Shown here piece by piece: positions 29,399 through 41,076 of a DNA stretch of 64,000 bases. Origin of the DNA: Sipunculus nudus (Eukaryota > Annelida > Sipuncula > Golfingiida > Sipunculidae); the NCBI GenBank assembly GCA_026874595.1, contig CM049310.1, forward strand, positions 42,473,558 through 42,537,557. The letters are read 5' to 3'. The first letter of the stretch is position 1, and each line of letters begins with the position of its first letter. A program made the position numbers and the translations under genes. Below the pieces are notes generated by a model that ran no database searches, was not told the origin of the DNA, and saw nothing but the letters and a program-made list of their open reading frames with translations.

Positions 29399-29538
29399 CG
29401 TGCCAACACAAGCTGCAAACAGATACGATACCATTTACTGATAATGTCAATGTATACAACAAAATCACGAGAGCAAAGGAAATATTTGTACATGTCTTTG
29501 TTGAAATATGTCTTTGTTGATGAAAGTTTTTCTTTTGT

Positions 29539-30408
29539 TTACTTTTTGTTATTTTTTCGGCCACGCCTCTTGCGTTTCTTGTTGACGCGACCTGTTTGAA
29601 CTGTTTTGGTTTTGGATTGATCCTGCACGGTAGACGTCACGCGGCGTTTTTTCTTTCTCGATTGTTTAACCATTGCCTCTTGTACCTCATCTGATACCTC
29701 ATGATCTAACCATGACTGACATCGCTCGAGTTTTTCCCAGTTCCAACTGTGGTACTCCCGCACAAAACACGGTGCCACTAGTACCACAGGAAGTTCCCCT
29801 TCGGGTATGCAGTCACGCAGCCTGTCCTGCATGTCTGTGTAAAGGATCAGGATCGCCTCTATGTAAAAAGATAATATACCGAATGCATCATACACCAGAT
29901 CCGGGCACGGCGTTTTTCTCATTGCGTCGATGATAGCTTTCATTCTCTTGTACGTCAGTTTGTATGCACCGTCTTTCACGACGCGTTTCCCATCTGTTGG
30001 TCCAACCATGGCATCTGCCTCAAACTTTTGTATATGTCCAGGGAACTTTGATATTACATCAATAAGATTTTTGGTCTTATCAGCAAAGTCCTTTAAACCC
30101 CTACACTCTTCCCTACACTCTTCATCATCATCAGGCGATTCTATGATTCGCTTTTCGGCAATGTCTACCAGATCCTTGAGTTCTTGTATGCGGTCCTCCA
30201 TTTCTTTTTTGACCCACATTTCGTGCTTCTGCCGGAAACTCATTGGAGGGTCCTGATTGGCTGGGTCGTCCCCTGGAGGGTCAATTTTCTGTTCCTCTTG
30301 TGTTTGGCCGATAATTAGACTGTCCTGGTTGGCCTGCCCATTCATTGGAGGGTCCGGGGCGCTAATCTTTTGGGGGCTCATCTCTCCGCTAACTTCTGTC
30401 GTTTCCAT
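29539..30408 (-). CDS. METT-family protein 3
   Basis: 289 aa from METTEVSGEM. The acceptor GGATTATTACAG ends at 30425, so the exon begins at 30424. It shares the N-terminal motif, the central RVVKDGAYKLTYKRM/TPCPDLVYDAFG block and the full basic tail (KKKRRVTSTVQDQ, NKKRKRRGRKNNKK) with protein 1, but the middle is well diverged. Its Ser/Asp acidic stretch is replaced by Pro/Asp-rich text. An older duplicate than copies 1 and 2. Confidence 0.8.
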   Translation of the reverse strand: METTEVSGEMSPQKISAPDPPMNGQANQDSLIIGQTQEEQKIDPPGDDPANQDPPMSFRQKHEMWVKKEMEDRIQELKDLVDIAEKRIIESPDDDEECREECRGLKDFADKTKNLIDVISKFPGHIQKFEADAMVGPTDGKRVVKDGAYKLTYKRMKAIIDAMRKTPCPDLVYDAFGILSFYIEAILILYTDMQDRLRDCIPEGELPVVLVAPCFVREYHSWNWEKLERCQSWLDHEVSDEVQEAMVKQSRKKKRRVTSTVQDQSKTKTVQTGRVNKKRKRRGRKNNKK

Positions 30409-30795
30409 TATCGTATCGGGTGTGCTGTAATAATCCATAAACGCCATTAAGGGAAGGGTAGCAGGAAAAATACCATCCAACTTAGCATGCCAACATTCAA
30501 ACTCTCAGCACAGTGAAACAACCATATCACGTGATTCATGAAAAAAACTAAAAGACATTAATACAACTTACAATCATTTATTCTGATGAGATAATACAAA
30601 ACTTGAATAATACAAGATACGACAATCACGTATTCTAATTGAGGGAATACGGGGATATTAAGATCGATATACTGATCACACTATCTACTGTCACTTACAA
30701 AAACCAAACATCTGCAATGGGTAAATATATTGGCATATTTACATGTTTATCCACAAGTCCGTTCAGCCATAAGTCCTTTTGTAAACATAACACTG

Positions 30796-31386
30796 TTACT
30801 TTCTTCCATTTTCGTCCGCTGCAGCCTTCTTCTCTAACCATAAAGCCCAACCTAATATTAACACCCCCTGTGCGAACTCCTCCCAATGGTGATGGTGCCA
30901 CATCATTTCAGATGGTATCGACTTACAGTGAACCATGCTCCTACGTATGTAAAGGGTCCTGACCCATAACATGTACGCCGACAATTGACATAAGGCCAGC
31001 CACAATATATCACTGCATGACCTGCGACGCATTACGCCGACGATGGAATACATCTTCTTGAACGTCTTTACGTATCCGCGATCTATTACGAAGCCGTTAT
31101 GTTCTTGTTGTCCATCCCTTGCCTCAAAGTTTTGAATGTACCCAGGGATCTGAGATATTACGGCAATCAGATCCTTGATGTATGTAGCGAACTCTTTTAA
31201 AGCCATACCCTCATCTTCATCATCGGATGATCGCTGTTCTGTATCCTTGACCAGTTTCGATGATCGCTCTTCCGCCTCCTTGGCCAGTTTCGCCATGTCG
31301 TCTAACATTTGTTTGCCCACTATTTCATGTTTCTCTGGGTCGTATTCATCTGGGGAGTCATTCACGTTCATTCTTAATGAGTTCAT
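30796..31386 (-). CDS. METT-family protein 4, original start lost
   Basis: 196 aa if started at MNSLRMNV. The usual METT start is present as IETT: the ATG has become ATA at 31411-31413, though the acceptor and leader text before it (TTATTGCAG, CACGCGCGATACATTC) are kept. The middle aligns with copy 3 (VIDRGYVKTFKKMY, SDILWLALCQLSAYM), but the basic tail is missing. It may start at the next ATG or be on the way to a pseudogene. Confidence 0.55.
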   Translation of the reverse strand: MNSLRMNVNDSPDEYDPEKHEIVGKQMLDDMAKLAKEAEERSSKLVKDTEQRSSDDEDEGMALKEFATYIKDLIAVISQIPGYIQNFEARDGQQEHNGFVIDRGYVKTFKKMYSIVGVMRRRSCSDILWLALCQLSAYMLWVRTLYIRRSMVHCKSIPSEMMWHHHHWEEFAQGVLILGWALWLEKKAAADENGRK

Positions 31387-31558
31387 CTTTTCGCAAATGT
31401 CTGTAGTTTCTATGAATGTATCGCGCGTGCTGCAATAATTATAACGCGACCTGAGTAATGATGACACATATAACCCCTATGTAACAAATACAAAACCAAT
31501 GTCACTGTCTATTACGTCGAGTCACAGTATTAATTGGTTCACGTCGTGCCGGCCATGA

Positions 31559-32032
31559 TTATTGGATACATGTAACAAAGTCCGGATATGTCTGCCACAA
31601 ATCAGCCAGCAAGCAATGTGTCATCTGGTTCATTTCTTGGCATTGCAGTTTATGCTCATCAACGACACATACTAATGTTTGCATGTTTTCTATAACGAGT
31701 ACGTATCTCCGGTGTACAGCGCACAACCGCTTATACACCGCCCAAAGTGCTTTCACAACAAGCTCAGAACATGACAACGATAGCACGTTATTTGCGATAC
31801 ACGACAGGTCCGCAAGTATTTGATCCATATCCATATTTTCACACGGATACGTTTGGTATGATATGACACACCCCAACAATTGATCAAAGCACTGTTGGAA
31901 CATAGAAATACATTCTACATATTGCTTTAACGTCGTGTCATTGTCGCTGTTTGGAGTAATACGTAGACACGTTTCTGCAGTTAATTTCAACTTTCCAAGT
32001 ACATCTTCCACAAGAATATCGTTGTGTTCCAT
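31559..32032 (-). CDS. small helical Cys-rich protein
   Basis: 157 aa from MEHNDILVED; a TGTATGTAATTGTAG acceptor ends 8 bases before the ATG (exon start 32040). The frame is open to 32056 but that part would be intron. All-helical with ten or so scattered Cys and no zinc pattern. Length and helical periodicity (ALWAVYKRLCAVHRRYVLVI) recall family A. Function unknown. Confidence 0.7.
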   Translation of the reverse strand: MEHNDILVEDVLGKLKLTAETCLRITPNSDNDTTLKQYVECISMFQQCFDQLLGCVISYQTYPCENMDMDQILADLSCIANNVLSLSCSELVVKALWAVYKRLCAVHRRYVLVIENMQTLVCVVDEHKLQCQEMNQMTHCLLADLWQTYPDFVTCIQ

Positions 32033-32709
32033 TGTCAGAACTACAATTACATACAAACGACATCATCACGACGTCCTGCACAATTGTCCATGTGTTATGT
32101 CTATATCGTGTTGATGACCGATATTTACATTCAGTTGTAGGATGTTGAATCTCTTGTTTTACTTGATGCAGGTACGTGTAGTAACACGTCAATATTCCGC
32201 CGCCGTGTAAATTATACTGTGCATGATTACGTAGTAACAGGATGTCGTTCGATTACCGTCACCATATAAATATGACTGAGTATTATTATAGTACTATTAA
32301 TATTTGTTTGTCAACATTATTTACAAACTGTCAGAAATACGGTCTGTACAATAAGATTTCATAAACAATATTGTACTCACATTTAGCTGTGATATCCGGA
32401 ACGATTTGTGTCTCTCTTCTTTATATGTCTTCGCTTTGCTCTGCAATAAAACAACAACACCGTAAGAACACACAGTCACCATTGATAATCTACAACAGGA
32501 AACGACAACCACATATGGTGAATGCCAGTATCCCTATCACAAACCATATTCAAATCATTACATTTATCAACTGCCCCCTGAAATATAAATGACAAGGTAC
32601 TCTTCCAATGCTGGTCAGCACAAACAAAACGATAACAATGAAAAGAAAAACAAATATAAAGCAACAACTTAACAGCAACTGCAACTCAACAGGCATCAAG
32701 GCGTGTGCC

Positions 32710-33219
32710 TCACTGACCTGCCAGCATCGATTGGAAATATGCGCCGACAAACGTGTTAACCAGGAAATGAAACAGCATTATGTGGGTTTCTCTGTCCGGC
32801 CGGTTCCGGTTAAGAATGTTCCTGATGAACACCAAGATGTGATCTCCTGTCTGCCTGGGGTTGCTGTTCGGGGTAGGGTCGAACACGTGTGACGTGTAAG
32901 GGAATAATGACATGAATAATGTCACAGTTGTCGTCAGTAGCTGGCGCATCTGGTCCGACATCTGAACATTCCCTTGAATCATACGTTCCAGGTACGTTTC
33001 TGGCCTGTACGGCACCAGAGGCAGGTTTCGGCGAAAGTTCACCGGTAAACCGTCAACATGCTGTTGCGCATTATACTGCGCACCCACGGGCAACAAAGGC
33101 GACCACTGGCCTTGTAAGGTACCCGGAACATAGTTGCCTTGGGGTCGGGCTGGTGCGCCGTTCGGGGGCTGTGCCACTACAACCAAAGGCAACACTGGTT
33201 TTACAAAAACCGTTGTCAT
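32710..33219 (-). CDS. Pro-rich protein with spliceable end
   Basis: 169 aa, the first coding exon after the leftward leader. Residues 1-70 are Pro/Gly/Gln/Asn-rich (AQPPNGAPARPQG), and the rest is helical with conserved aromatics (FRRNLPLVPYRPETYLE). The gene ends ...CTGGCAG|GTCAGTGA, a perfect donor over the stop codon. Joining to the acceptor TTTTATTGCAG near 32440 would swap only the last residue or two for a short tail. No known family. Confidence 0.75.
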   Translation of the reverse strand: MTTVFVKPVLPLVVVAQPPNGAPARPQGNYVPGTLQGQWSPLLPVGAQYNAQQHVDGLPVNFRRNLPLVPYRPETYLERMIQGNVQMSDQMRQLLTTTVTLFMSLFPYTSHVFDPTPNSNPRQTGDHILVFIRNILNRNRPDRETHIMLFHFLVNTFVGAYFQSMLAGQ

Positions 33220-33328
33220 ATATCACATATGACATTGCCGAACAGTTGGATCAGAATGTACATCAATAAGAGATGAACACCTTTTACAGTGAACTAAATG
33301 TGTTGAACGATAAAATAAATGTACTCAC

Positions 33329-33515
33329 TTTTGATTTCTTGCTCGCTTTCTGTTGTGAATATTATCTTTATTCTTCACTCGCTTCTTCTGTCTATCCTTC
33401 ACGCCTGTAAATTGCTTCAGTGAAGTCCTATACTGCTTCTATACTAGTATCCGTGTGCTACGATATAAGTCCCTTGCTGCTGTTCACTTGCAGTGGTATG
33501 TCTCTAAGCGAGAGT
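33329..33515 (-). other. untranslated leader exon of leftward block
   Basis: About 185 bases from the predicted start near 33515 to a donor CAAAA|GTGAGTAC at 33329/33328. No ATG occurs on this strand in the whole stretch. Every downstream leftward gene to 25453 has an acceptor 0-16 bases before its ATG, so this exon is a likely shared 5' leader. Confidence 0.6.
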
Positions 33516-33537
33516 GATTGCACTGTTACGAGTAGGG

Positions 33538-33570
33538 TCCTTATATACACAATTTAGCTTGTGACGTCAC
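33538..33570 (-). promoter_or_regulatory. CRE-TATA promoter of leftward block
   Basis: Leftward GTGACGTCAC (33561-33570) then TGTATATAAGGA (33538-33549). It is the third copy of the CRE-TATATAAGG module, and its initiator text AACAGTGCAAT matches the 15.8-kb promoter. Confidence 0.75.
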
Positions 33571-34561
33571 ACATACAAAGAGCCAGAGTGACATCCGGTG
33601 AAACCCTAAATGGTTCCGGAATGTGCACAGACCTACGTATTATTGTGTTTGTTGATATTATATAAATATATGAATATATATATCGGCATGTCTGGCCGGT
33701 AAGTGGTTCACGTGCCAAGAGGTAACGTGTATGTCTACTTCGGATGTACAACACGTGGTATCATAAGGCGCATGCTTTCAGAGCTTCAGTACGCCAGGCA
33801 GAACAGACACAATGACCAATGCTCATATGTCTTTGATTCCCGTTTGAATGAAGGTTTATAAGTGTACATGTCTTCAGACACATCATGACATGTGGTCGTC
33901 TACCCATCAAAAATATGAACGGACATGTTTCGCAGACGGATGCCGGTACCAAGCTCATAATAAAACCCACTTCTATCAGTCGAGGGATGCAGCCGGCGTG
34001 TGTGTGGATTTCTTAATGGGCTCACAGCCACACATAACAGTCAAGGATGAATAACAAATTTTATAATGGACACATATCCTGAGCTGCGACGTACATCAGA
34101 TGCAACATGAGTGCAACACATGTCTTGGTAGCAAACACCCCCCCCCCTCTTTTTTTTCGCTGTTTGTCAAGCTTTCTCATAAATCTCGATCATTAGTAAC
34201 ACGTACATGTCTTTGGTGTCTAAGTGCATTTGATATAGCCGAACGTCAATGAACGAACGTGTTTGGCAAGTTAAAGCACACAGAAGGCCTAACTGTCGCA
34301 CGTCTAATACTGAGATTTCCAATTCAATATATTTGTCAATATGCGTCGCGTGTTATCTCCGCTCACGTGTTTCTCTGCGTGTTCTGGCAGCGTCAGCTGA
34401 CCTCATACGTTCTCATAATATACACCTTCACCTGTAATAAAAGAAACACTCGGTCATACGTTATCTTTACTCATATAACACTCTGTAAAGTTTTATCAAT
34501 AATATACTTCATAACAAAATGTGCACACGTATGATCACGGCTTGCTAAAGTCATACCCTTC
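33571..34561. other. non-coding spacer
   Basis: No supported gene; the small frames are interrupted and biased by AT-rich sequence. A C-run lies near 34139-34147. Confidence 0.5.
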
Positions 34562-36016
34562 TTATATCAGTACTGGCACATCTTTTTGTTCTATGGAAAC
34601 TGTGGAAAAGTTCGGTAATATGGCATGTACAAACCTTTTATGCATCCGATACATGTTGCACGATGGTTGCTTGCGAATGCTTCCACCTGACGGATACCGA
34701 TTACCTCCAGGCGTATCAGTCCTGTGCAACACATACTCTTTTCGTCCCACGCGACCATCGCGTATGCATTCGACCTCGTCCGGCCAGTCCCTTTTGCACT
34801 TTTTGATTATATTCATATAAACAGATAGTCCCCGAGGACAACCAAAACCAGATCTGTATTGGTCGAACAGCTCGACCGTTTTCACTACGCTCGCTACATA
34901 CAGCTCAGGGTTCATCACTTCACTCGGAGAGAACGTTGCAGCGGTTTTAACGATATGTACCCTGTCCCACAGACTAACGTCTTTTCCGGGAGCCAATGTG
35001 CTGTAAAATCGCACGTATGGGTCCATTCTGGTATGCCTCGACATGATTTTTTGTCCCAAGCTGACATCCCAGACATGATGCACGTTTGCAGCCCAGTCAA
35101 TCGATGTGGGAGGTTCCCCAGAAATACGCACGTCATTATCTTGAGGGTCGTGCAGGGTTGCGATCAGTGTGACAGGGTGGTCTCCGTCCAAACTCCGTTT
35201 CATCTTAACACCACCTGGCGGTGTACCTCTCCACTCGTACTTTTCAAGTACGGTAGTTCCGCGTCTGAGGCCCTCGGGATAACTGGCATCTGACCAAACG
35301 GTGTATTTTCTCCCTGTGGCCCGTTCACGCTCCACCCAACAGTGGCCCAAAGCCCATTTGGGTTCAACTGCTCCGAATACTGCCCGCAGACGCGAACGCT
35401 CAGGAAAGCAGGTCATCGCAAAAGACATCAGACCTTCCATGTCCAGGTATTCACAGAAAACCCGCCCTCCCGCGTCCGTGCACTGCACCGGAGCGTCCTG
35501 GTAGTACGCCATTGGAGGCTGCCTTTTGAGCCACGACCAAGCAGAATCTCTTTTGACCACCCCTTCCGGATCCCAACCAACGTACACCACGTTTAGTGCC
35601 ACTGCATAAGGCGACACGTAAAACGGTCTAAGACTGGCGGGCTCCATTGACGACCTCGATGCGCGAACGGGCACCCAAACTAAGGCCAATCCGTGTTCGC
35701 ATTGGATGTAACGTCCCACCATGAGGTGAACCTCCCCGCCTGCGTGATCGATTTCCTGTCGCCAGTCCCTTATGTCGAAAACAAACTGTGAAACTCGTCC
35801 TTTGCCGTCCGTGCAAACCCAGTACGTGTTAAACGTGGCGCCGGACAGTTTGAAAAATACAGTCTCGTGGAAGAGTCGGGGGACGCGATCTGACGGGTCA
35901 GTGTCAAAAGAGACCACCGCTCCGTCCTTGTGCGCCATCCCGAAATATGTACCCATGATGCCGTCGGGCCCTGTGTCATGAACAGCAAGATCGACCGGAG
36001 GCCACATGTCTGACAT
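34562..36016 (-). CDS. 484-aa protein of unknown family
   Basis: Starts at MSDMWPPVD if the first ATG is used. The frame is open further to a GTG at 36076 with a hydrophobic stretch (LLIAVFFVLPL), but an acceptor TTAATTGCAG lies at 36049, just upstream of the ATG, so most of that stretch would be intron. The chain is beta-rich with many Trp and Tyr, scattered Cys (DGRVFCEYL, GHCWVERE, FGCPRGL) and no transmembrane segment or zinc cluster. A leader exon from the promoter near 36290 to AAAAC|GTGAGT (about 36156) contains its own ATG that would splice in frame, so a longer form is possible. Function unknown. Confidence 0.75.
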   Translation of the reverse strand: MSDMWPPVDLAVHDTGPDGIMGTYFGMAHKDGAVVSFDTDPSDRVPRLFHETVFFKLSGATFNTYWVCTDGKGRVSQFVFDIRDWRQEIDHAGGEVHLMVGRYIQCEHGLALVWVPVRASRSSMEPASLRPFYVSPYAVALNVVYVGWDPEGVVKRDSAWSWLKRQPPMAYYQDAPVQCTDAGGRVFCEYLDMEGLMSFAMTCFPERSRLRAVFGAVEPKWALGHCWVERERATGRKYTVWSDASYPEGLRRGTTVLEKYEWRGTPPGGVKMKRSLDGDHPVTLIATLHDPQDNDVRISGEPPTSIDWAANVHHVWDVSLGQKIMSRHTRMDPYVRFYSTLAPGKDVSLWDRVHIVKTAATFSPSEVMNPELYVASVVKTVELFDQYRSGFGCPRGLSVYMNIIKKCKRDWPDEVECIRDGRVGRKEYVLHRTDTPGGNRYPSGGSIRKQPSCNMYRMHKRFVHAILPNFSTVSIEQKDVPVLI

Positions 36017-36283
36017 GTCTGACTCGTGTAATGGCAATACAAAGAAAACTGCAATTAATAAATGGACACGCGTCACATCATTACGTCACATGATCCGCAC
36101 AAATAATGGACACGGTCGTCCAGTCACTACACCCGTCTATGTACAAAAAAGGTCACTCACGTTTTATTCGACTGGCACGCAATCCGTACGAATGATCAGT
36201 GTATGTGTCAATGGGTCCACCCAGTTGCTGTATTCGCTTCGCCAGCATCAGGCAGTGTGCAAGCAACGCTGCCCTGCAGCCCC

Positions 36284-36312
36284 TTATATACGTTATCTTG
36301 TTATGTCACGTG
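36284..36312 (-). promoter_or_regulatory. TATA promoter of 484-aa gene
   Basis: CGTATATAAGGGG on the leftward strand with GTCACGTGAC, an E-box palindrome, 13 bases upstream in the position where the other promoters have a CRE. Confidence 0.65.
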
Positions 36313-37864
36313 ACTGACACATACACTGCTGACATGAGCGTGCGAGCGTAATTCATCCCGTTTTGGTGCACACGTGATTGACACGTTCAGGGAAAACAAC
36401 ATATCTCGTTACAAACTGAGTCACGACACATGGGGTCACGGCGTGTCTACAGTAAAGTTGCGCAATACCATCGAATGTTAATCATACAGCCCGCTTCCTT
36501 TACTCTATCATTTGTTTTTAGTGATTTTTTTTCGTAACGATTCCATGTACTGGTATTGGATGTATATATGTATAGTTATATGTATTTACGTAAACATGAG
36601 CAGTCTGTATGTGGCAACGTGTATGACACATAACATCTAAAAAAAAACCACCTGACAATACAGCAGTCCTGCATCACACACATCAGGAAACACTCACGCA
36701 GACAGCCCCTGTCACGCTCAGACGTACCAGCACAGTCACGAGACGTGAACCTGTTACACCAAGAGTAAAATAACACAAACGCTATGCCTTTTCTAGTTAC
36801 ACAGACGTTTATTGAATGTACAGAAAGTGATGACATACGATATGTCATGTACAATATATATATAATATATGTATATATGAAATATATGGGTATATATAAT
36901 ATATGTATATATGAAACGAAACCAGATATGGAAGATATATAGCTTATACATGCATATCTACACAGCATATGTCAGTCAGAATCATATACATCAGTATGCG
37001 CCGTCTGAATAAATCAATCAAACAAAAAAAAAACATGATACAAGTACGTGCTTATACAAGTGGTACTGCTTTGCATTTGTGCAGATTCCCGGCAGAGAAC
37101 GTCGACAGAGGAAAAAAGCTTCCAACATCATGTGCAGCACATATATCGTTAACTGATATGGAAAAAAAAAATGAAATAAGGAATCCAAGTTGAAAACATT
37201 AGACATTAACACCTATATATATATGTATATACATCTTTCTATCTACAGATATCTGTCAATCATATATTTACATTCATGAACGTCAACCCATAAACATAAG
37301 CAGGTACATGTTACCACATCGCATATTCTATATAGAAACTGTGATGTCCCTTAACAAAACAGAACGAGGTATAATAATGTATAGATATGTGGCAGTAACG
37401 AAAATGTTAAACATACCACTCGTATTAACTAAAGAGGAAAGGGGTTTACAGAACAACGGATTCACCGTTTAGCGATAAGACATATATGATAAACATACAA
37501 ACAAAAGAACGTAATTTGAAATAAAAGCAAAATAATCTGTGGCACGTGTGATCCTTGTTAGGGATGGATGAGACTATTATTCGTCTGACTTCTACCCGTG
37601 TGACCTTTCTGGCATGGGTGTCCCTCAATATAGATAAAATCTACGCCAGCAGAGCTCACAGGGTCATTGAAGTACACAAGCTCCCCTACCACGGCAAGGT
37701 TATAGTCTCGGCAGGGGAGTAATATGTTTTATTGTTATCATAAAAGATACATGACAGAAAAAAACGAAGCGCAGGTTTGACCGTGTCAGTCTGATGAGAA
37801 CAAGGGACATAGGCACAGCAGACACTGCGCCCATCATATATACATACAGGGAAAACTATGTATG
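36313..37864. other. AT-rich non-coding tract
   Basis: No gene supported. TATATAT runs with a repeated ATATATGAAA motif lie near 36855-36915. Frames in this stretch have low-complexity Tyr/Ile-rich translations. Confidence 0.5.
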
Positions 37865-38571
37865 GGTAAGCAACATTAGCAAATAGAAAGGATGGAAGGG
37901 TTCACAAAAGAGTTGTAAACAAAAATATAAAAAATGGTGAGTACCATATTACAAAACAAAGCATTATATTGCTCCAAACACAGGAAAGGGATTGGGAATA
38001 AACAACTGATAGGCAACAAGAGTATAAGTTGAGAAAACAATTCTTTGGTAAGTAAAAAATTATGCATGACCTGAACCATGAGAAACGTGTAATGGGTATG
38101 TAAGACCAAGAGACAGGCTGGAAGTATTATCATAACTATAACGGTACGACAGCCCACGAACATACACCTTTCAAGGTAAGCATGACGGAAGGCAAAATGG
38201 AAAAGGGCACGCAAGGACAAAATGTTTGGTAAGAAACAAATATCAGCTGGAAGGATTTGGCGATCATTACAGAAGGCTCAAAAAAGACAACGACATATCT
38301 ACCCACAGATTGTGCGTCGGACACATATATGACCAAACAAAAGAGGTCCGTTTTATAGGACGACGGATGATGTTCACGGATAGCATTCAAAGCAGCACAT
38401 TGCCCATGAAAAAGGAAAAGTAATATGATAGCAACATGCCAACAGATCTGAAAATAAAATCGGGTAAGTAATACTCTACGAGGTAAAGACAAAATCTGAT
38501 GGCGCCATGTTACATACGTAAATGTAGTGTTTAGGGTTCGGGGTAATTATATGTGGATGTACTGAATGCAC

Positions 38572-38576
<5 letters not shown>

Positions 38577-38617
<41 letters not shown>

Positions 38618-38635
38618 GTATATATATTTATATAT
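38577..38635. repeat. AT microsatellite
   Basis: A long TA run inside the donor-rich tract. Confidence 0.85.
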
Positions 38636-38802
38636 ACAAAGAAACAAACTGCTTGGGAACAAGAGAAACAGGCATCAGCGACCTTCGTTAGCTGATGGAT
38701 GTTTAATACCTGCAACAACATGCAGCGGCCTTCTAACATGGAGATTATCTTATATGACTTTGTGGAAGATACCTGACGGTCTTTGCAGAAAGTATCACAA
38801 AC

Positions 38803-39210
38803 ATGCAACTGGGAAATAAATCGACTTTTTTTATGTTAAATGTAAAGAATTATGTAGTGTGTGCTGAGAAGGACACTCTCACGGTGCTAATGCCGATCGT
38901 TACCAGATTCGTTTACTACATTATAACAACTGGAGGAGAGCGTGTCAGAACTGTAACATTGCTGCATTATGGGAAGAACCAATACCACCTGTATTTTGCA
39001 CCGCGTGCCGGTCAACACAACAACTACAGAAGAACCTATAACACCCTAAACAATTTGGCTTGGAAGGAGAAGCAAAAAGGCCTACACGCGAAAGGGGATG
39101 GAAGAACAATCACTGTGACTGGCAGACAGTTGGATTCAGTGAAGCAACAAAGGATAAACAGTGAACCAACATGGAAGGTAGCTGTGAGATGGACAAGGTA
39201 CAGGCTGTAA
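38803..39210 (+). CDS. doubtful 135-aa frame
   Basis: The longest frame in the gene-poor tract. Its composition is less biased than that of its neighbours (AKGDGRTITVTGRQLDSVKQ), but there is no promoter, no acceptor close to the ATG and no recognised motif. It may be an exon remnant or chance. Confidence 0.15.
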   Translation: MQLGNKSTFFMLNVKNYVVCAEKDTLTVLMPIVTRFVYYIITTGGERVRTVTLLHYGKNQYHLYFAPRAGQHNNYRRTYNTLNNLAWKEKQKGLHAKGDGRTITVTGRQLDSVKQQRINSEPTWKVAVRWTRYRL

Positions 39211-41076
39211 GAGACCCGGAGGACCTGAGCTATGCCAACACGCCCTCAGAAGAAAAACTGCCAATGTCTCATGCGTTCCGTTATATTCGTATCCAACAAT
39301 ACCAAGATATCTGAGAACGGAACAGATATTATCGCTTACGAGAGAAGCAGATGAAAGGAACAACAGCAGCAACAACATCGTTAGCGATTCACATACATGA
39401 GGGAGTAAACAAAACACATAATAGTTTTTTTTGTATCAAACATGTCCAGGGAGGAAACCTGGAAAACACAAGGAAGAAACACAGTTCAAGGGAAGGTTGG
39501 GCGAAGGAGACAATGGGAAAGAAAACAAAGAGGCACAGGTGTGTGTCCAGACAAGTAGGATCATAAAAAACGGAGACGCTTTCTATCAACTCGTTAAGCG
39601 GCGGTGAAATGTGAGAGGAAATGCAGTTTGAACTTTGCAATTGGTATTTTCTATTAACATCAGGAGATATATATATTTATATACATGAACATATTTATAT
39701 ATACATACTTTACATAAGCATATATACACAGTTGTATTTGGTAATAATTTAACTAGAGTTGTCCGGAATATCGAGTTTTTAACATAACGAGTTTCCACCG
39801 TATTATATTTGTGTATATATATAAAAGAAATCGATACATAAAGTATCGAGTGACTGTAATACCGGAACCGATTATCCTATTCCCAATACCGATAAAAGCA
39901 TCCTTTGTAAATTAAAGGAAATAACACCAGCAAGAAATAAGCCACAGGACAGTGACGATTATGTGACATAATCATCCAGTGAAGAAGACGTAGAAGGGTA
40001 AAGGATGAATTACAATGTTGCGGGGAGGCAGAAGACAAAAAACACTAGTGCCGACGGAATATGATCAACTGGCTTCATGAAACGATTTTTAGTTGGTTTC
40101 AGGAGCTCTCATCGAAAACCTAGTACTTGATGAAGTCTCGATAAGTGGGATGGAGAATACAATAACCAGCCTTTGAGAACTGGACATTTATTGGAAGCAT
40201 ATATGGAACACCGTGTCAGTCGAATAGAAGATGGATTAAAAAGGACTTACGAAATCCTGCGACACACATTGACAAACATAGGAGAAAAACCATCAAAGTG
40301 CGGATCATAAGGGGAGACAGAAAAGAAAAGTCAAACCACACGTGCAGTTACGACAACCGTTCGGTAATCGACAATTACTGTCGGTTTATATTGAGAAGGG
40401 GACCTTTTCACATATCGTCATCTTGAGAAGGGATATTCCTCATAGCGTCAACATCCAAGGCAAAACAGAAAAGGAAGACCGGCTCGTCCCTAAAATCAAT
40501 CTATATTGAGAGTGAGACCAAGAACATACACAGCATGACATTTAAAAAAATACTCTGAGCAAAATAATGTTGCGATTAGTTAAGGTCATCGCAGAGTCCA
40601 ACCTGCAGTACCATGGGAGAAATTGTAAGTATAATCAAACAAATCAGTACACACGACCCGGTAAATCATACGAACGATATCACGACCCAACATGCAGGAC
40701 GCTAACAATGAAAAAGTGTTACGTGGGGTAAGTAAAATAAGGCAACAAATTGCAAGTACCATAACTGAAACAGAAGAAACCAACTGTCCGGGACATTGCC
40801 TTAAAAAATAAAAAGAATATGAAACCGAACTGGGGAGAAAGGGAACGTACCAACAATCGCTTTGTTTATATACGTCATTGAAGAGATCGAGAAGTGCAAG
40901 CAGATCAGAACACTAACACAGAACCAGAAACTGTCATAACATTAAGTGTAGGTAAGAAACGTCGTCTGTAAGAGGTGGGAAAATCGGGAACAATAACAGG
41001 GGATACACATTATACAATGTCGCAAATAAAGATGTGAGGATCACTAACCCTCACACAAGAAAACAATATATATATT

